NCBI GenBank assembly: GCA_013433145.1
Contig: CM024169.1
Location: 13,090,817-13,154,816 of the forward strand
Source: Ascaris suum
Taxonomy: Eukaryota; Nematoda; Chromadorea; Rhabditida; Ascarididae
Direction of reading: 5' to 3'
Length of the DNA: 64,000 bases
The notes beneath the pieces are model-generated. The model had not been told where the DNA came from. It made no database searches and saw only the letters and a list, made by a program, of their open reading frames with translations. The position numbers and the translations under genes were made by a program. Below, in pieces: positions 13,542 through 27,026 of this stretch; within the stretch, counting starts at the first letter, position 1, and each line of letters opens with the position of its first letter.

Positions 13542-16500
13542 TTACAATGTAGAAAAAACTTTGTGCGTACATAATAAAAATGATTATTCGATGCTATATT
13601 AGCATAATATGCTATATAAGTTACATATAAATTTGCATAAATTATATTGCATAAGTTTTAATATGAAGACTATTTTGCATATTAATATTTTATCTACAAA
13701 TTCATTGTGCTAGCTGTTCAACTATGTCAGTTTTGTGTATTTGAATATTTTGAATTCAGAATCTACTAAAAATTTGCACACCTATTATTAGAGATAACTG
13801 AAAAGTTTGCATTAGTAAACAAGCATAATATCTAACATTTTTTTAAAGCAATAATTCTAAGCTAATTGGTGGCACAGGTAACTGTGGTAAATGGTCTACT
13901 TTATTACGTAATATACCGTAATAAGAATTTTTGTTAATCATTCATCGTTGTTTATTCAAGTATATTTCCGGTGGGCATTAATCTTTCGAATCCTCAAAAC
14001 GACGTATCACAAATGCCCTTAACATGCCAATTCATCCTCACTCATATAGGACAATAAAGATTGTGAATTTAATAAGGCGTTCGAAAATTTTCATTACTTT
14101 GTTATAGTTTTAACAACAGCACTTTCTTATATCGCACGATAATTATATATTCATTGAGTGAAAATCAATGTAAGCATTACGTATGTCATTCGCTACAGGT
14201 GAGACTTTTACCTTAATGGAAATTATGCATGAAATTCTAACGAATTTCATCTTATTATACATTTCCGCTAGCATCATTGCGTTTTTGAAATTGCTTAACG
14301 TTACTTACAATTATTAGGTAAGAAATATATTACTTGTATATTCCCTACTAAATGTTTTCTCTTGTTTAGGAATGCATTTCATGGCCCCATCTGAAAGAGA
14401 AGAAATGAAATTACTTCCTTAAATAAGCTTATCTTTTCATCTTTTATTTGTTGGAAATTATTATATTTTAGTTGCACCATTAATTGACATCTCCTATTTT
14501 TAATATATTTGAATATAGTAGATTATGATGGATATAAATCCTTATGATATGATTATATTGAGAGAGTAAGCGTAAAAACGATTCACAAAGATTTTTTTCT
14601 CCATATCGTTTTAAAACGAATGATATTTTTGATAGAATTATTGCTATAATCAAGAAAAATATTCGACGAATTTATTTACGTATTCCGAAAGGAAAATTTC
14701 AAATTTGAATTAAAATAAATTTAACGTTTTCGCTTTATTTCCTCTAAGCGTTTATTCATTATGTGCTCATCATTTAAACTCGTTTCATTTCAAAGGCATT
14801 TTTTTTTTTTTTGCAGATCCTTAAAGAAAAGAATTAAATAATGGCATTTTCTCTCTTTAGAATGGAAAAATTTTAATGTGAATTATTTGTGAATGTTGAG
14901 CGCCGAATTTGTCCTAGTTGAAGTGATTGGTGAAAATGTTTCGTTTACATAAGAATTCAGAGAAGTAGCTGAACGCTATTTACAAATCAATGACAATGAA
15001 GAAAAGTAAACCCAACATTTGACGGAACTACTTCTTCGTATATACATCAATGTTACCTCGTTAAACATTCAGCTTTACTTCGACTATTGATCATTGATTA
15101 GTTCATATATCGTAACTTTTATACGAAAGAATTTCAGATCGTATTACAGAAATTTCGAAATTGAAGAAAGAATTTTAGATCCTCTATCAATTTCGTTTCT
15201 TAATGAATCGATATTTGTCATCATTTTGTAATTGTTCGCAAAGATGAGTCTCAATTTTAATTCTGGAATGAAAAAATGTTGAAATTTTTCATGGTTTTAC
15301 TGAAAGTTTTTTTTTTGTTGTTGAAGTACTTCAAACCCTTTATTGGTTGCAAATGAAGATTTTCACTACTGCAATGGGTTTATGTGTATGAATTTTTACT
15401 AAAATCACCTAAGTGTGGAATATCGGCTTCAAAATTGGCTGTCTAAATTTTCTCGGTGAGACGTTTCTGGCACAATTGCTCTCTATTAATAAAAAAAAAA
15501 AACGCATCATTCAGAATAGCCTAACTGAGTGGCTCTTTGCGTTTTTTTTTTTTTTTTGCTGAAAAAATCTACATGAGTGAACATAAATGAACCCACTCGC
15601 TGGGAAAAACTCTCGAATTCATATGTTCTTCTAAGAGGTTTTCGCAGAAAATATTCGGAAATACGGGAAAAATTCCCATATGAAAGGAATAGTTGAATAG
15701 AAAATAATGAGTCGTAGTGCTTTTACGTTCACAAACTATACATTTTGAGATATATTAACTTGTTGCAAAATTGCTGCATTAGTCTTATTATATATAGCAT
15801 ATAAAAGGCTATTCATCAACAAGTGCTAACTTCCAACAAATTTATAGCAAAGTGTAAAAAGTTACGTTTAAATATTTTTTTTCCACCTAGAACAAATGAA
15901 GAACTTTTTATGTTAGTGAAAAATTACCGAACTCATATAATGCTATGGGCAAAATATGCCACCTGAGAATTTACCTGGAGCAAAAAAAAAATCATGTTAT
16001 CGACTTGTGTCATTCATTAGATAATATCACTTAAAAAAAGAAGGTAATCGTTTGCTAAGCTAATCAGCAGGAATTAGTGGAATACCGATTGATATTCGCA
16101 TCACATTTTGATGAACTCTACTAAAGAAAAATGAATGGTGATATTGTCTGCTTGCAATGGAGACGTCTCATAAAAATGACCTTAAAGAACAGAAATCAAG
16201 TCCATTGCCTGTAAATAAGCATATTATCGATCGGAACTGTAATAGCCTATACTTACTATCAAAATGAGCAATTTGATGTGTTACAAATGCTCATTAATGT
16301 TGACTAGCAAATGCTAGATCAGCATATTTTGCCTCTAATTATAGAAATAACAACTACTTTTAATGAGTAATTGAATATGTCTTGAATCCTTGAGTCGACC
16401 CCAACGCATATCGGAAATATCCTTTAATGGGCTGGTAGAGATTCTTGTTCACAAGATTTTCAATAGTGAATTAAATTTTCGATAGGATTGAATTTTTTGA

Positions 16501-17019
16501 TTAGGCGATATTTGATTGTACTTGGTTTTTATTATGTTTTGCTTGATTGACCTCTTGAGCATTGCTACTTATGAGAGATGTTGGGAACTCATTAGTAAAT
16601 CTTTCTTATACTAGTATTTCATGGCCAAGATTATAATTGGAGTGAAGCAAGGACAACTTAATGAGGTAGAATCTCATTCATCAACTCCTTGTAATGAATG
16701 CAAAAAAAAATTTCTTGCGAGTGTAGGTTTTAGTGAACATTTGAATGATGTGGAATTTTTTTCTACCATTTATTTCACTTTGGAATTTTTGTGTTTTAGC
16801 GTTTTTTTTTTTTTTTGTTTATAAAATGAAATTCACGAATTATGATCATATCCTATTTCCGGTTTTATCTTTTCCTCTCTTTATTATTTGCATTTCAGTA
16901 TGGATGTGCTCAACTAGTTTCAAAGTAGTTAACCTTCACTACTGCAAGAAAAAAAAATTTCAAGTGCAATATTGTATGAGCAATGTGCGCTATGCGCAAA
17001 AAATCGAAGGATAGAAGTT

Positions 17020-17240
17020 TCCTCGATTGCGCGTGCAAGTGGGACTGTTACAGCGCTTGGATTGCATTCATCTAGCTAGGGAGGTGGAGATGCCACGCCC
17101 TCCATCGAAGTGTGGGATGCCTCATCTGTTAGCTTTTCGCTAGCGTCGAAATCTTCACTGCTTTATCCCTCACATATCGTTTATCCTTCACATAGACATG
17201 TGTGTCTATACGATGCGTGGGCGCAAACTTTTACTTCATT
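17020..17240. other. GC-rich island, unassigned
   Basis: About 220 bp with clearly higher G+C than the flanks and few homopolymers. A plus frame is open through RLDCIHLAREVEMPRPPSKC after an acceptor-like CTGTTACAG, and a small hairpin (ATAGACA/TGTCTAT) lies near 17190. It could be an exon, a promoter or a decayed element. Confidence 0.3.
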
Positions 17241-18431
17241 ACTGGTTACTTTATGAGATTATTATTAGAGTTATATTAGTTACTGAGGTTAGATTAGTAT
17301 CATAAATATTTGCAAATATAATTCAAATCTATCCTTCTTTGTAGTAGAATGCGATATGCATCGTTTTATATCGGCAAATTATTGCTTGACATCGCTAGGT
17401 GACTAGAACAGTAAAATTGCGCAAGCGATATTGTTTTACCTACAATAAAATGTGTAATCATTCCACACTTCGAAGTACTTCACTCATGTTTTACTAAGCT
17501 GGAACCGGCATTTTAAAGATGCTACTGGGAAGGGGTCTAATTTTTGCTTCCTTTTTTCACTTAGATTTGACCGTTCCGTGCATTTCTATCCTCCTCTATA
17601 TAGGCTAACAAGAGATATGATATCTCAGAAGAAGTGGGTAGTAGATTATCGTCTTGCTAGAACGTTTACAGTAAATAATGATTTTCGAAGAGAATAAGTG
17701 AAAAAAAACGTGGAAAAAAAAGCGAAAAAATTTCCCAAACATTATGAGGGAAAACTATTTTATTAGCACCATTTTATATCTCACTAGGGATTCATTTTGA
17801 TTCTTCTTGCTATATGCAAACATTATCATTGCGAATCATACATACTTCATTATTCCACTCATTTGAGTGAATAAGTGCTCATGGCAAACGATCGATTTGT
17901 AACACAATTCAATATGAAGCATTATTTAGCGTTAATTTTTTCCCCGATAATGAACGATAGAAATGACTATTCAAAAGAAGATAAATTATCCGGAGCTAAG
18001 AATATGCAAAAAAAAAAAAAACGATTCTTTTTTTGAGTTTGATTTTTGCGTAAATTTCGATCAAAGTTGACACTCTCATATTGTGTTTGCCATAACTCTC
18101 AGGCAACTAGAATGTGACTTATCTATGGTTTGTGTCGAACGACTCTGAAAAAAAAAATTCTCCCATCCATAGCTAAATAATCCACCTCTTATTGCATTCA
18201 TCTGGTATGTTTGTTGAATGAACTACTTGTGTCAACTATTTACGCTGCCGTAGCTATTTTTCGGCATATTTATTTCATTTTAATAATGAAACAATTGTTG
18301 TTGCAATAGTTTTTACCAAATATATTCGCAATAAAACCGCATATTTTTATGTGCAGAAAATTTCTCTTTAATTAAGCGCATTTTTTATAAACAATTTCTC
18401 TGAAACCTTTACGAATTCAACACTCTAATGA

Positions 18432-18731
18432 GTGGAAAGATTATTTGAATATATGAATCTTCCACCTGTAATTCGTTCATTCATCATCGCAGCATTGAAG
18501 TGCGTCGAATTTTTATCGCATCTTGAAAAGTTGCTTCAGATTCCTTTGGTATCTCTTTTCTGTACTCAACCAACCACCTTCGCATTCTTTCTTCGCAAAA
18601 TGCTCTCGAACTCATTATTCACAAAGAACATGCAATCGAATAGAATGCTGATTCAAGATAGGGGAATTCATGTCGAAATAGAGAAATTCATCGCGTCGAT
18701 AACGCGTTTGCAAAAAATGGCAATTGCATAA
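18432..18731 (+). CDS. 99-codon ORF, unrecognised
   Basis: An open frame starts at GTG or at the internal ATG (18453-18455) and ends at TAA. It contains FIIAALKCVEFLSHLEKLLQ, then a Phe/Leu-rich middle and a charged end. No family, signal peptide or splice-linked neighbour was recognised. G+C is a little above the flanks. Chance ORFs of this size are expected a few times in this window, so it is recorded only as a candidate. Confidence 0.12.
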   Translation: MERLFEYMNLPPVIRSFIIAALKCVEFLSHLEKLLQIPLVSLFCTQPTTFAFFLRKMLSNSLFTKNMQSNRMLIQDRGIHVEIEKFIASITRLQKMAIA

Positions 18732-21113
18732 AACTCGAATATTATAATGCAAAGATTATTGAATATTTTGCAAAAATTATAAAAGAATTTTTGCATCTAA
18801 GCAAAAATCAAAAATTATAGCCCAATCGATACTTAAAATAGCTCCATTATACACAATTTGTGAAACACTTATTACTCTCGTATGTTTCGCTGTAAAAGTT
18901 TATGCAAAAAAATAAAAATAAAATAAAAAAATTAATATGCAACAAATAAAATATTGAAGCATTGCGCGGAATTCTATCATACGAAAACATTTGAAATTTC
19001 TGAAGCAAGCGCAATTGCTAAAACTTGATTGATTTATCTTCATCGAAATTTGCACTATATCGTCGTTGACGAAATAAAATTATTCAACGTGTTGCATCAA
19101 TATTGTGGTGATTTTTTTTTTTTTGCTTCATTCTTATAGAGGCAATGAAACATTTTCTTCAAAAAACGACACATCCACTTTAGCGATATTTGAATTCTCT
19201 CAAGCGTTTTAAGATTTGCAGATGTGAAGTCAACATACCGGTTCGGAGAGGAAAATTCTTTTCAAAATTTATTTCACAGTTGGGCATTTCAAAAATGGTT
19301 TATTACTAAAAGTGAATTTAGTATAGAGTTATGAAAGTTGAAAGCAGATCATATTCGATTCGAGTGCAAAATATTACAAAAACAAAAAAAAGGGGGATCT
19401 TTTGATGAGATGAAAAATGATGGTATAATATCTCTTATGGTTAAAATATTATCGATAATGAGTAAATAGGTGTGTCGAAATTAACTCTTCAAGTAATGTT
19501 TTACCTATTTTAGTGATTTTCTGATATTGCATTTAAATATTGAGTGAAAAAATTGTGACCATTAGTGACCATGAATGAAAATAGCCATTAGATAGCTTAG
19601 GAAATTGATACGCGCATATTCGCTTACATTTGAGAGATTTACTTCATTGAGCAATTTGACTAATAAATGGAAATCGAATCAACGAATTACTTTGCGCCTC
19701 ATTGTTGTATTGCTTGATGACGAAGAACGTTTCCGCTATTAGCTTCCATTTCTTTTAACCTCTTTTGTGTATTTAAATGAAGCGATGATGGATGCTACAT
19801 CCGGCACGTTTATGAGTCATTCGTGAAGCAGTAGCTTTTCGTACCACCACTATTTGTAATATGATGCTTTCGCTTGTAGTCTTTGGGTGTTTGCTACCTC
19901 GATTGTCCGATACGACATGCTACTAACAATTTTTTAAAGATATATATATCTATTTATATTCATTTTCATATTTATATTTACATTTGCAATTATGTTTAAC
20001 TTAATTTATGGATAGCGTGGACAAACTTTTCATGTACATATGTGCATAGAACTATATGGAAGTAAGTAAGTAAGTGAATGCCGAAGAAACACAATTTTAA
20101 TACCTTTGCGTTTGGATCATTTATCCGAGCATTGCCGAAGAATTGAAATACTCAGATGCCGGGCATTTAGGTGCCACCGAGCTGTTCTATACGGGATGAT
20201 TTGCTGTGAAATTTCAAAACGATTGAAAATGTGCAATTCGCAGTTTGCAATTTGCATTTCCGATGCTTTCCAATTTCGGGTTCCTTTGAACAACTAACTC
20301 ATTAAAATGAAATGCCTATTTGAGAGTTAAGATTCACGCCCGCTTAAGGTAAGCAAAGGTATTTATTTCTTTGCCTGCTTCCATACAATAGTATGATACC
20401 AAAGGGTTTGAGCGGGGAAAAAAACGTTGCATTTTTTTAAAGGAAATTTGTATTTTTTCAGGATGTTTCCACAAAGTTTGTAAGATCTAGCTTTATCAAT
20501 AAAAATCCCCGTTTATCCACTCAAAGTCACTTTTTTTTGAAAATTCTATTAAAACCTTTCGTTCGGGAATAATATTAGTAGTGATGCAATAAATAGTTAA
20601 TATTGATATCGCATCAAATTATGAACTCATTAATGCTTGTAATTTAATTCATATCCTCTAAAATTTATAACAGGTAACTTTAGACCAATGATACATTCTC
20701 TTATTTGTTGCACTGATCAGTTGATCTTGAAATATACCGTCGTCTTGATTGCTTCGGAATTCTAAATTGAATTAAAAATACTTGTACATTTACCGTTGAA
20801 AACCTAGTAATTATAGGGTTTATGCTCCGAAGATTGCATAGAAATAATTTGAATGCATTTAAATGAAAGGCATATTTTAGTCGATTTCATATGTAACACT
20901 CATTGAGTTAAAGTGTATCACTTCACTTATTTCGATTTTCATTAGACATTTGGCGTTCAAAGTGATCTCTAGAGAGAGGGCGTCTTATAATCCTTTTGAT
21001 AGAGATTTATGATTTGGAAAGCATAAGGCGGATCATTAGAATAAAATTATGAAGTTTTATGCATGTGCAATATGAATATTTGTGTTGCATTAAAAATGAC
21101 CATTAAAGACTAA

Positions 21114-21128
21114 GGGGGGGGGGGGGGG
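21114..21128 (+). repeat. Poly-G tract (15)
   Basis: A run of 15 G. Confidence 0.9.
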
Positions 21129-22343
21129 TGCATTACTAAGAGACGAATATTGCATATTCCTGAATATTTCTTTTTAGAGTATTTGATGCTTAAATTTTTC
21201 ATCGTGAGCGTATAAATTTGCTTTCATAGTTTCTAAGTTTAGCGATTGTAACGTTTTAATAAACCTCAACAAGTTGAAATTAAATAAATTTTTTAATTTG
21301 CATATATAAGAGAATGACGCTAATAAATACTTAAAAATTTTAACGCTTATATAATTGAGCAATGAATAATATCATTTTTTTTTTTGACGAAATCTTATTA
21401 TATTTAATAATATCTATCATCACTTTTGTGAATATTTCCGTCGAAAGAAAATTCCACACTCTGAAAACGTTCTCTAAAATGCCGTCATTAAGAAATTCGA
21501 TCAGCAAAAAAATAGATAAACGTTCATAGAACGTATTATAAATAATCTTTTTTTTTTCTTAGATTTGCATTTTATGAATTTCAATAAGGAATTTTATTTT
21601 ATTTTATTTTCATATTTCAATAATTTTACAAATTTTAGAAATTGCTTGAAAATTTCAACTTTTATTTGCATTCATTGAGAGATACTCTTAACGAAACATA
21701 ACAGAGAGGAATCTAGAAGGATTTTTTTTCTTTTTGGAAAAATTTTTTCCTCATTTGAAATGTTTTTGTTTTCATTTGCATAAAATACAATTTCTATTAA
21801 ATTAGGTTCAATTATTGGAATGAACATTCAGTTCTTGTATTGTAAAACTGTGAGTGCATATTTTAGACGAAAAGAATTCCATTGAAAATATCTTTTTTTT
21901 TTTAATGTGCGGGAGTGGGGATGGGAGAGGACCTAACAATCTGCCATTCACTTACTTTAGCTTTTTGTTGGTGATTATATCGATTTATTGGTTTCTATTC
22001 TATATAGGATCGAAGTGTTTACAAAGGTTTTACTTGAAAGTTTTTTGTGAGTCATACAAAAAAAATATTCCACCAACGGAAAATAGGATTTTTATCTATC
22101 GTTTCTTCACTTTAAACAACGCCTAAAATATAAGAGTCAACGAAAATCGGAGTAAAGTTGCAAGCCATTATAGAAGCAACTTTCTAGTGCATATATTATA
22201 AGGTGTCACATTTTCTCCCTTCACCTATAAATTAGCCGAAATTAAAGCACTACCCATTGATGGCTTTCAGTTATATTTTGCATCATATGGCTTCATTTGT
22301 TGTGCGCCCTCCAAATAAATTTTTCTATTTGTTTTTTTTTATT

Positions 22344-22417
22344 GTGTCGGATCCGCATGGCCAGCGTTGTGTCGGATCGGCATGGCCAACGCTGTGTCTG
22401 GTCATCATGGCCAGACG
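22344..22417 (+). repeat. Three tandem 25-bp GC-rich units
   Basis: Units at 22344-22368, 22369-22393 and 22394-22417 share GTGTCGGATC then GGCATGGCCA cores; the third is more diverged. AGCGTT at the end of the first and AACGCT at the end of the second are complementary, so a hairpin is possible. The block and the 120 bp after it are much richer in G and C than the neighbourhood. Confidence 0.85.
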
Positions 22418-22890
22418 CACACTAACGTTAATGCCTGCTCTCTTTGCCTACGCTAGAGCAGCTGTTACCTTCAGCCTATAGACTATAGTCATCTCACCAT
22501 ACGCCAGCTATTCGTATCCCATTGCTAACTCAACTCAACTCAGCAAGCTCCCTCGTCCTGCTTGCCAACATTTATTTATATTTCTCCATAAACCCCTTTT
22601 TTGCTCTTAATTTTTATTTTCGTAATTGTTCAGATATGTTTCAAAAAATGACTGTCTACTTCATAAGACGCTCGTGAAAGTTTTAGGTGTTGAAAAGCTG
22701 GAAGCGGAAGTAAGAGATGAAAGGGGGAAGATGGAAGCTAGTACGCTATGACCTGTAATTATTTTCGAGTATCGGAGGCGAGGCTTGCGGCCAACCCATT
22801 TTTTCCGCACTGCGGAATTTATATGCTAATTCTGAAGAAATTATTGGGAATATGAGGCGTTTCTAAACATAGGGGATTTTGGAAACATAG

Positions 22891-22926
22891 GTGGGTGGGG
22901 GTGGGGGTGGGGGTGTGGGTGTGAGG
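22891..22926 (+). repeat. (GGGGGT)n-type G-rich repeat
   Basis: Runs of three to five G separated by single T, at least five runs within 36 bases. This is a canonical G-quadruplex pattern on the plus strand. Confidence 0.85.
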
Positions 22927-23912
22927 TAGACTAATAAAAAAAGTCGAAATTGTAAAAATTGGCTGATGTGATATTTTGCTATTGTCGGATCTCACTGCAA
23001 TTCTCTCAAACCGATAGTTCCACAAATCCATGCAACCTTCCGGCTGCCAATCATAAATCTATTTGCCCTATAATATAAACAAAGACCAATGCATTACATA
23101 TATGGAATTGTTTAAGAGTCATCTACAACATCTTTCTTAGTTTTATTCAATGAAGCTTTTAAAAAGTCTAGAAAGTATGTATATTATGATTGTTAATGTA
23201 TGTATAGACTGATTCGCAGCATTTTTGCCATTAAATCAGGATTTCACTTCGACATCTTCCTAGTGGGTTTTATGCTTATAATTTACTATGAGATGTTTCG
23301 TTACCTTGATATAAGATGCAATATGTGGTGTTTGTCGTCGGTTTCAAGCATTGCCCATTAAAATGATATTTGCGATATTTATGACAAGAAAAAAAGGAAA
23401 TTATACCCTATAAACAGAAGTATTTCCGCAAGCACAACCAGCACAATGCCTTTTGATTGTAGAGTTGAATTTCTTCTGCTAACTTTTTACTATCTCAACA
23501 ACATAGAGAGTAATTTTGTCCATTATTGTCCTCTTTATTTTGGCCACTTGTCAAATTATGTTATTAAAGTTACTGTCACAAGAATACTTTTTGTGATGTT
23601 TCATTCGTTGTGTTTGAATTGTGCATTGTCGCAATTCACAGTTTTATTCGCTCAACTCTTACGGATGATATTTCGTAACGTTTAACGGCACTTCGATACC
23701 TCTCATCTTCACCTCTTCAATTGGTACCATCCACTATGAAATCTACTTTAGTCACTCGTCATCTCCAGTTGGTAATATGTTTTAATATCAAAAATAATTT
23801 AAATATTTAGGTTTTTTGCATTAGAGCTTTGCTCGTTTCAATTATTCAATTAAATAACCCCTCAACAAATTTGTTATATCGGTAGCCGTCGCAGCAGTAT
23901 TCAAGATAACAT

Positions 23913-23915
<3 letters not shown>

Positions 23916-23988
<73 letters not shown>
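23916..23988. repeat. (TA)n microsatellite, 73 bp
   Basis: An uninterrupted dinucleotide array, about 210 bp before the nested inverted repeat at 24197-24298. Confidence 0.98.
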
Positions 23989-23989
<1 letters not shown>

Positions 23990-24196
23990 GCCACCTTCTG
24001 AGATCATCTATCATTTTAGAAATTACGGAAATATAATTGCAAGAAATGTACCTTAAAATTTTTGCGCATTTAGTGACCAATCGCTTCGTATTTCTATCCA
24101 ATCGGATTCACATTTTGCAGTCGACTTGCTTCTAAAGGCGAATCGTCTATGAATAAATGCCTTATTGCACATAACTTGTTTATTTGTCGACTGTAA

Positions 24197-24298
24197 GATA
24201 ATGCTGGGTGATCCGGTATGCAGCATTGCAAGCAACCTTGTCCTGTCAAGTTTTCTCTCATGCTTCTGAACATGATTGAACTTGACAGCAGCATTATC
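24197..24298. other. Nested inverted repeat
   Basis: Outer pair GATAATGCTG (24197-24206) with CAGCATTATC (24289-24298); inner pair CTGTCAAGTT (24243-24252) with AACTTGACAG (24279-24288), which abuts the outer arm on the right side only. It is possibly a decayed foldback element. Confidence 0.65.
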
Positions 24299-26940
24299 GC
24301 AGAATCATTCCTCCGTCATTGCAACCTTATAATATTATGTCAGGATATTGTTTCCGAAAAATTGGTGTAACAGTTCGTTTATAGACACCTGATAGTTATT
24401 GGTTGTTTCCTATAATGGTCGGCAGATAGTCCAGGTAAAAGAACGAGGCAAATCGAGCGATAGTCTATTGCGTTGGATAATTAAAATCCTGATCTGAATC
24501 TACCTGCTTTTCGACTTTTTTTTATATCAGCTAGGAATATTGCACTGTAATAAGCTTTTGCTGTCAACTTTTATTTGGAGATAATGACTCCTCATCGTCT
24601 TTTGTTTTCATCTTCCTAATGGGTGGAATGTCCCCGATTTTCTGTTCTACGCATCCGGAATTGACCTTTAAAGGATATCTTCATGAAGTTATTACCATGA
24701 ACTTTCGCTATTCTTGTTTACTTCCTTTTTAGATATTCATAGAGTTGAAAACGTCCCTGCTAGTACTAAAGTAGCGTGCCTCATTTAAAGCTCGTGTTTT
24801 TCGGTTTTTTTCGCAAGATACTCGTTGAAATTAAATGTACACAAATCCGCTTGAAGCGTAACAACCGATTTGCAAGAATTTTAAGTTCTTTATAATTTCA
24901 GCGAAACGGAAATGAAATTCTTTTATCTTTTCTGAAAAGTTTCGTTTTTTTTTCAGTGAATTTTGAGATTGATTTTTTTCAAGGATTTTCTTAATTTCAC
25001 CGAAGAAAAAAAAAAACTTTGTCGAAATTTCGGTACTAAGAAATTCTAAATCTAAAGTTTCTAAGTGAAAATGTATTATCTAAAAAGATCGCTCAAGCAA
25101 TAATTTCCTCATGCACGAACGTTTATTTATATTTTTGATTTGCAATATATTAAATTTATGAATTGCAATATCGATTACGTAATAAATTCATTAGCAGTAT
25201 AATTGAAAATCTCAATTGCAACACTATTACAATCCTCTAAATAAAAAATTGCACTTTAGCTCTCAAATGCAACACATTAAAAAAAATTGCATAAATTCAA
25301 AAAATACAAAAAAAAAATTGCACTCGAAAAAAAAAACTATTTTTAAATCGAAAACGATAATATTCACATATTAGAGTTAAATCATCGAAATGGTCATCAA
25401 GTGATACGAATTTATTAGAGAGTATCGGCAAAAATTTCATTTGCGTTTGTTCGATATTCACCACACATAACCGGATTTTGCATTTAATCGTACTGTCTCG
25501 CTCTTTTCAAATAGGCGGCGAATATGTTGACCGCAGTGAACATTATTTTTTTTGCGCACTTATTGCCTCTTCGTTCTATTGACGATTCGCACATTGGAGT
25601 TGCTTTCGTCCATCCATACGGCTTTCCGGACACTATCCAACTATCGCTCGATCAAAAATTTTCGCTTTTTTTTTCGTTTATAGATACATTTTCGTTTCAT
25701 CCTACTCTTTTATATTATATTCTATTCGAGTATTATTTTTATAGTAATCTATACTGCTTGCGATATTTCATAACATTGCATAAAAGATGTGAATGACCGA
25801 AATTCTAAGCCGGCTGGTTATAAAAATACGACGAGATGCACAGATGTGTGAAATAATATCGTCCATAGGTATTGAGATGCTAGTTCCGAACTGAAATGCT
25901 TTTTTTAATTGATAAATCTGCTATATGCACTATCTTCCCAGGTAAGTATTGAATTAAATATGCAAATTTAATTACAGAAAGCCATCTGCAGCATTCATCA
26001 ATGACGACATCTTCAAAGTCGTCATGATTAAGTGGAAAGGCGTTCAGAACATCGTACTTGTGGAACATCATCTTATACTCTCAACATGATCCTTATAATT
26101 TAGCGCCCACTTGGCTATATTAAAAGCCAGTTGTAACGCGATACTTTAGGTTTTCTCTTTCTAACCATATGCTTAACAGCTCTAAAAATTAATATACAAT
26201 ATTCTATCTTATAATCATGCAATAAAAAAACTCGAATCTTGACATTAAATTTTGCAAAAGCGAATCATATTCCTATATAGTGTAATACTCTTCTACCGAT
26301 TTGTTTGTCATCAATTTTTGAGAATTTTATTTATTTTATATTTTATATGATATATTCCCTTTCTCTTCAATATTTCAATGAGAAAAGTTTTCATTTTTCT
26401 TATTGAAGTTTATTTATTTATCGAAGTGAAGAGAACGATTCTCAAAAATTTTCATTAATTTCCCATTTATTACTCTTCAAAGAAAAAAAATAGAATAATT
26501 TTACAAGCATTGTTTAAAAAAAAAAACAATGCAAATTGTTCTACACTTATTCATCAATTCATATTCTCTTTAAATTTATCCGCTAAAAATTGAGAGAAAT
26601 TATAAATAATCTCCCTACCTCCCCACCCCACACCCCCCCCCCTTACCTCCCTCTTCGCTTTTTCTATAGTTTTCTTTTGATTGCTTTATAGCTTCTCACC
26701 ATCCATCTTTCATCATCGAAAAAAAAAAAGAAAAAGAAACTTTTCCCTTAGCTCTAAATCAATGCACAGAGTCATTAAGAATTCATCATCATTGAGTTGC
26801 CGAATGAATTGCCCCATCGTTAATTAATCTGCCAATTTGTTGTGTTCGATTAGAATGATAAGTGTCCTTGTAATTTAAATAGCTCAAATGAGTATCGTCT
26901 AATATCTATCTTTTCCTCGTTTTTTTACCTACATTTCTGT

Positions 26941-26943
<3 letters not shown>

Positions 26944-27023
<80 letters not shown>
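26944..27023. repeat. (CT)n microsatellite, 80 bp
   Basis: A perfect CT/GA array. The Arg-Glu repeat ORF on the minus strand is an artefact. Shorter (GA)n runs occur at 9650-9672, 29308-29345 and 52251-52269. Confidence 0.98.

Positions 27024-27026
<3 letters not shown>

Larger units (their letters stand above)
13542..23915. other. Mostly AT-rich DNA; GC islands at 17.0, 20.1 and 22.35 kb
   Basis: Apart from the 18.4-kb ORF and the islands noted, only short frames and A/T runs are seen. Confidence 0.55.

Noticed and set aside
16621..16824. ORF with CNECKKKFLASVGFSEH, resembling half of a C2H2 zinc finger
   Set aside because: The second zinc-binding His at the expected spacing is missing, no further fingers follow, and the frame runs into poly-T. 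Chance is likelier.
25500..25670. Possible Tc1/mariner transposase fragment on the minus strand
   Set aside because: A few residues looked suggestive, but the catalytic DDE/D context and terminal inverted repeats are absent.
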